Of a stretch of 6,891 bases of DNA, positions 5,622 through 6,891 are shown piece by piece. The stretch lies in contig JBBDXA010000061.1 in assembly GCA_040902585.1 (NCBI GenBank), forward strand, positions 1-6,891, in the 5' to 3' direction. Below the pieces are notes generated by a model, which saw nothing but the letters and a program-made list of their open reading frames with translations, had not been told where the DNA came from and ran no database searches. Source of the DNA: JBBDXA01 sp040902585 (GTDB lineage: Bacteria > Planctomycetota > Phycisphaerae > Phycisphaerales > Phycisphaeraceae). The position numbers were made by a program, and so were the translations under genes. The first letter of the stretch is position 1. Each line of letters begins with the position of its first letter.

Positions 5622-5673
5622 GCCGCTTGCGGCTTCGCACCGCACGAACGACAACGCTCCGCCGCTTGCGGCG
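5621..5673. repeat. Two CTTG-loop hairpins sharing CCGCTTGCGGC
   Basis: AGCCG-CTTG-CGGCT (5621-5634, overlapping the last base of the stop codon) and CGCCG-CTTG-CGGCG (5660-5673) are two perfect five-pair hairpins with the same loop, 39 bases apart. The common 11-bp core is CCGCTTGCGGC. There is no T tract. They may act in mRNA end protection or termination, or be copies of a dispersed palindrome. Confidence 0.5.
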
Positions 5674-5695
5674 TAGCAACGCCCAACGCCCAACC

Positions 5696-5715
5696 CGGCC
5701 TTTCACCCAAGGCCG
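5696..5715. terminator. Hairpin between the acetyltransferase and mfd genes
   Basis: CGGCCTT (5696-5702) and AAGGCCG (5709-5715) form a perfect seven-pair stem with a six-base loop, 52 bases before the mfd start. There is no T tract on either strand. It may be a terminator in a genome where U runs are dispensable, or just a structure in the mfd leader. Confidence 0.3.
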
Positions 5716-5767
5716 CGGCACCCGCGCGCATTCACACCTGATCGCATCACGTTCCCATCACGCTCAC

Positions 5768-6891
5768 ATGACGCAATCCACCCCGCAACCGCACGCCTGG
5801 CTTCGCACCTTCGTGGGCTCGCAGCCCATCGCCGACCTGCTGAGCGAGCTGACCGCGCAGGGCCACGTGCTCGCCGAGGGCGCGTGGGGGTCGAGCACGA
5901 CGCTCGTGGCCGGTGCCTTGGCCGCGCGGTCGCAGCGGCCTGTGCTGCTGGTCGTCGCGCATCTCGATGATGCGGACGATGCCATCGGCGATCTGGAACT
6001 CTTCGAGGCCGCGGGTTTCACCATCCGCCCGCAGCGGTTCGGAGCCCTCGAAGTATTGCCCGGTGAGTCGGCTGTCAGTCTCGAACTGCTCGCCGAGCGC
6101 CTCGCGGTTGTTGAATCGCTCGCCACGAACGCTCAAGACAATCCGCCATCCGCCATCCGCCATCCGCCATCCGTTCTCGTCGCCTCCGTCCAGGCTCTCA
6201 TGCAGGCCGTGCCCGAACCTGACACGCTGGGCGAATTCTGCCTCACGCTCGAAACCGGCAAGACGCTGCCGCCCGGCGCACTGCTCGACTGGCTCGACCG
6301 CGCCGGCTACAAGCGCACCGATGCCATCGAACACCCCGGCGACTTCGCCACCCGCGGCGGCATCATCGATGTCTTCGCACCCTCGGGCCTCGCTGGCGGG
6401 GCCGCTTCAAGTGGCCCCGCCGGCGATGGCCCCGCCGCCATCCGCCTCGACTACTTCGGCGATGACATCGACAGCATCGGCCTGATCGATCTCGATTCGC
6501 TCGGCTCATCACGCAAACTTCAGCGATTTCAACTCATCGGCGCGTCCGCAGAGAAGCTGCAATCCGATGAGCGCACGACCAACCTCGTCACGCTGTTGCC
6601 CAGGGACACCATCGTGATTCTCGCCGAGGCCATGGAACTCGCCGAGCAGGCTCGCGGTTACTTCGAACGCCTCACAGATCCCCGCGGCATCTACGGCCCG
6701 CAGGCGGTGTTCAAACATCTCACCCAACGCCCGTTCATTCAGATCGATCAATACAGCAGCAGCGCTCGCGGCTCGAAGAGCTCACTCTTCAGACTCCCCG
6801 CGCGCACGCTCGCCGCATTCGACAACGACGCGAGCAAGGCGATCAAGGAAATCGCGGAACTCACGAACGCACCGGCGGGGGGGGGGGGGGG
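5768..6891 (+). CDS. mfd: Transcription-repair coupling factor Mfd, N-terminal part (runs off contig)
   Basis: The frame is open from ATG 5768 to the contig edge; reliable sequence ends near 6876, giving about 370 of the usual 1,100 or so residues. Mfd removes RNA polymerase stalled at DNA lesions and recruits UvrA. This part matches its UvrB-like N-terminal module. The degenerate nucleotide-binding loop AEGAWGSSTTLVAGALA is at 36-52, VLVASVQALMQAVP at 136-149, and the diagnostic HPGDFATRGGIIDVFAPSG at 189-207, followed by IRLDYFGDDIDSI (225-237). The helicase motor lies beyond the window. Two peculiar stretches interrupt the module: residues 125-136 are encoded by an ATCCGCC heptamer repeat, and residues 207-221 (Gly/Ala/Ser/Pro) by a palindrome. 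No clear Shine-Dalgarno precedes the ATG. UvrB shares the GGIIDVF-type motif, but the degenerate P-loop favours Mfd. Confidence 0.85.
   Translation, partial: MTQSTPQPHAWLRTFVGSQPIADLLSELTAQGHVLAEGAWGSSTTLVAGALAARSQRPVLLVVAHLDDADDAIGDLELFEAAGFTIRPQRFGALEVLPGESAVSLELLAERLAVVESLATNAQDNPPSAIRHPPSVLVASVQALMQAVPEPDTLGEFCLTLETGKTLPPGALLDWLDRAGYKRTDAIEHPGDFATRGGIIDVFAPSGLAGGAASSGPAGDGPAAIRLDYFGDDIDSIGLIDLDSLGSSRKLQRFQLIGASAEKLQSDERTTNLVTLLPRDTIVILAEAMELAEQARGYFERLTDPRGIYGPQAVFKHLTQRPFIQIDQYSSSARGSKSSLFRLPARTLAAFDNDASKAIKEIAELTNAPAGGGG
6141..6173 (+). repeat. Heptanucleotide tandem repeat (ATCCGCC) inside mfd
   Basis: Four perfect ATCCGCC units (6141-6168) are followed by a partial ATCCG (6169-6173). 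It encodes NPPSAIRHPPSV and lies just before the conserved VLVASVQALMQ segment. As seven is not a multiple of three, gain or loss of one unit would shift the frame. Confidence 0.9.
6395..6421. repeat. Perfect 9-bp palindrome inside mfd
   Basis: GGCGGGGCC (6395-6403) and GGCCCCGCC (6413-6421) are exact inverted repeats around GCTTCAAGT, whose CTT-C-AAG can extend the stem. It encodes most of a small-residue insertion between the GGIIDVF and YFGDDIDSI motifs, and resembles an REP-like palindrome inserted into coding DNA. Confidence 0.6.
6877..6891. other. Poly-G run at contig edge
   Basis: The window ends with 15 consecutive G. With the poly-C run at the opposite edge this is most likely a sequencing artefact, so the last few mfd codons should not be trusted. 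Confidence 0.8.

Overview
This is a high-GC bacterial fragment that reads as one edge of a metagenomic or draft contig. It begins with 50 C and ends with 15 G, and these homopolymers are almost certainly technical. The gene content suggests a member of the Planctomycetota, perhaps Phycisphaerae-like. The reasons are a GH10-like protein with the long extra N-terminal domain I associate with that group, small lipoproteins with an F-x3-FP-x2-P motif, an ArgA-type acetyltransferase next to mfd, ATCCGCC heptanucleotide repeats, and gene-poor spacers full of GC-rich hairpins. This assignment is inferred from remembered family resemblance, not from a search. Every credible gene lies on the + strand.

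Left part (51-1738): this looks like accessory DNA. Positions 131-471 hold an unusual cluster of GTCTAC/GTAGAC motifs. It includes helically phased 10-11 bp repeats and a near-perfect 22-bp inverted repeat, but no convincing gene. A candidate promoter (678-706) then leads into two genes: a treble-clef, HNH-like protein of 233 aa and a 74-aa Cys/His protein. They form a probable two-gene operon with lower GC than the rest of the window. The layout fits cargo beside a recombination or replication site, but no integrase or transposase is visible.

Middle part (1739-4924): a spacer of about 500 bp holds several perfect hairpins and no convincing gene. After it comes a 527-aa protein with a GH10 TIM-barrel framework in which both positions expected to hold the catalytic glutamates are substituted. 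Two tandem lipoprotein genes follow. Their Shine-Dalgarno and signal-peptide DNA is almost identical (80 of 82 bases), while their mature domains are only distantly similar. The three genes are closely spaced (36 and 47 bp) and may be co-transcribed.

Right part (4925-6891): a TATAAT-containing promoter precedes a 199-aa ArgA-like N-acetyltransferase, probably for the first step of arginine synthesis. A hairpin-rich spacer follows, then the N-terminal third of mfd, the transcription-repair coupling factor, cut by the contig end. This mfd carries a heptanucleotide tandem repeat and a perfect palindrome inside its reading frame. Both lie where the protein appears to tolerate insertions.

The best candidates for something undescribed are the GTCTAC repeat array with the HNH-like/74-aa gene pair beside it, and the apparently non-catalytic GH10-like protein with its two leader-sharing lipoproteins.
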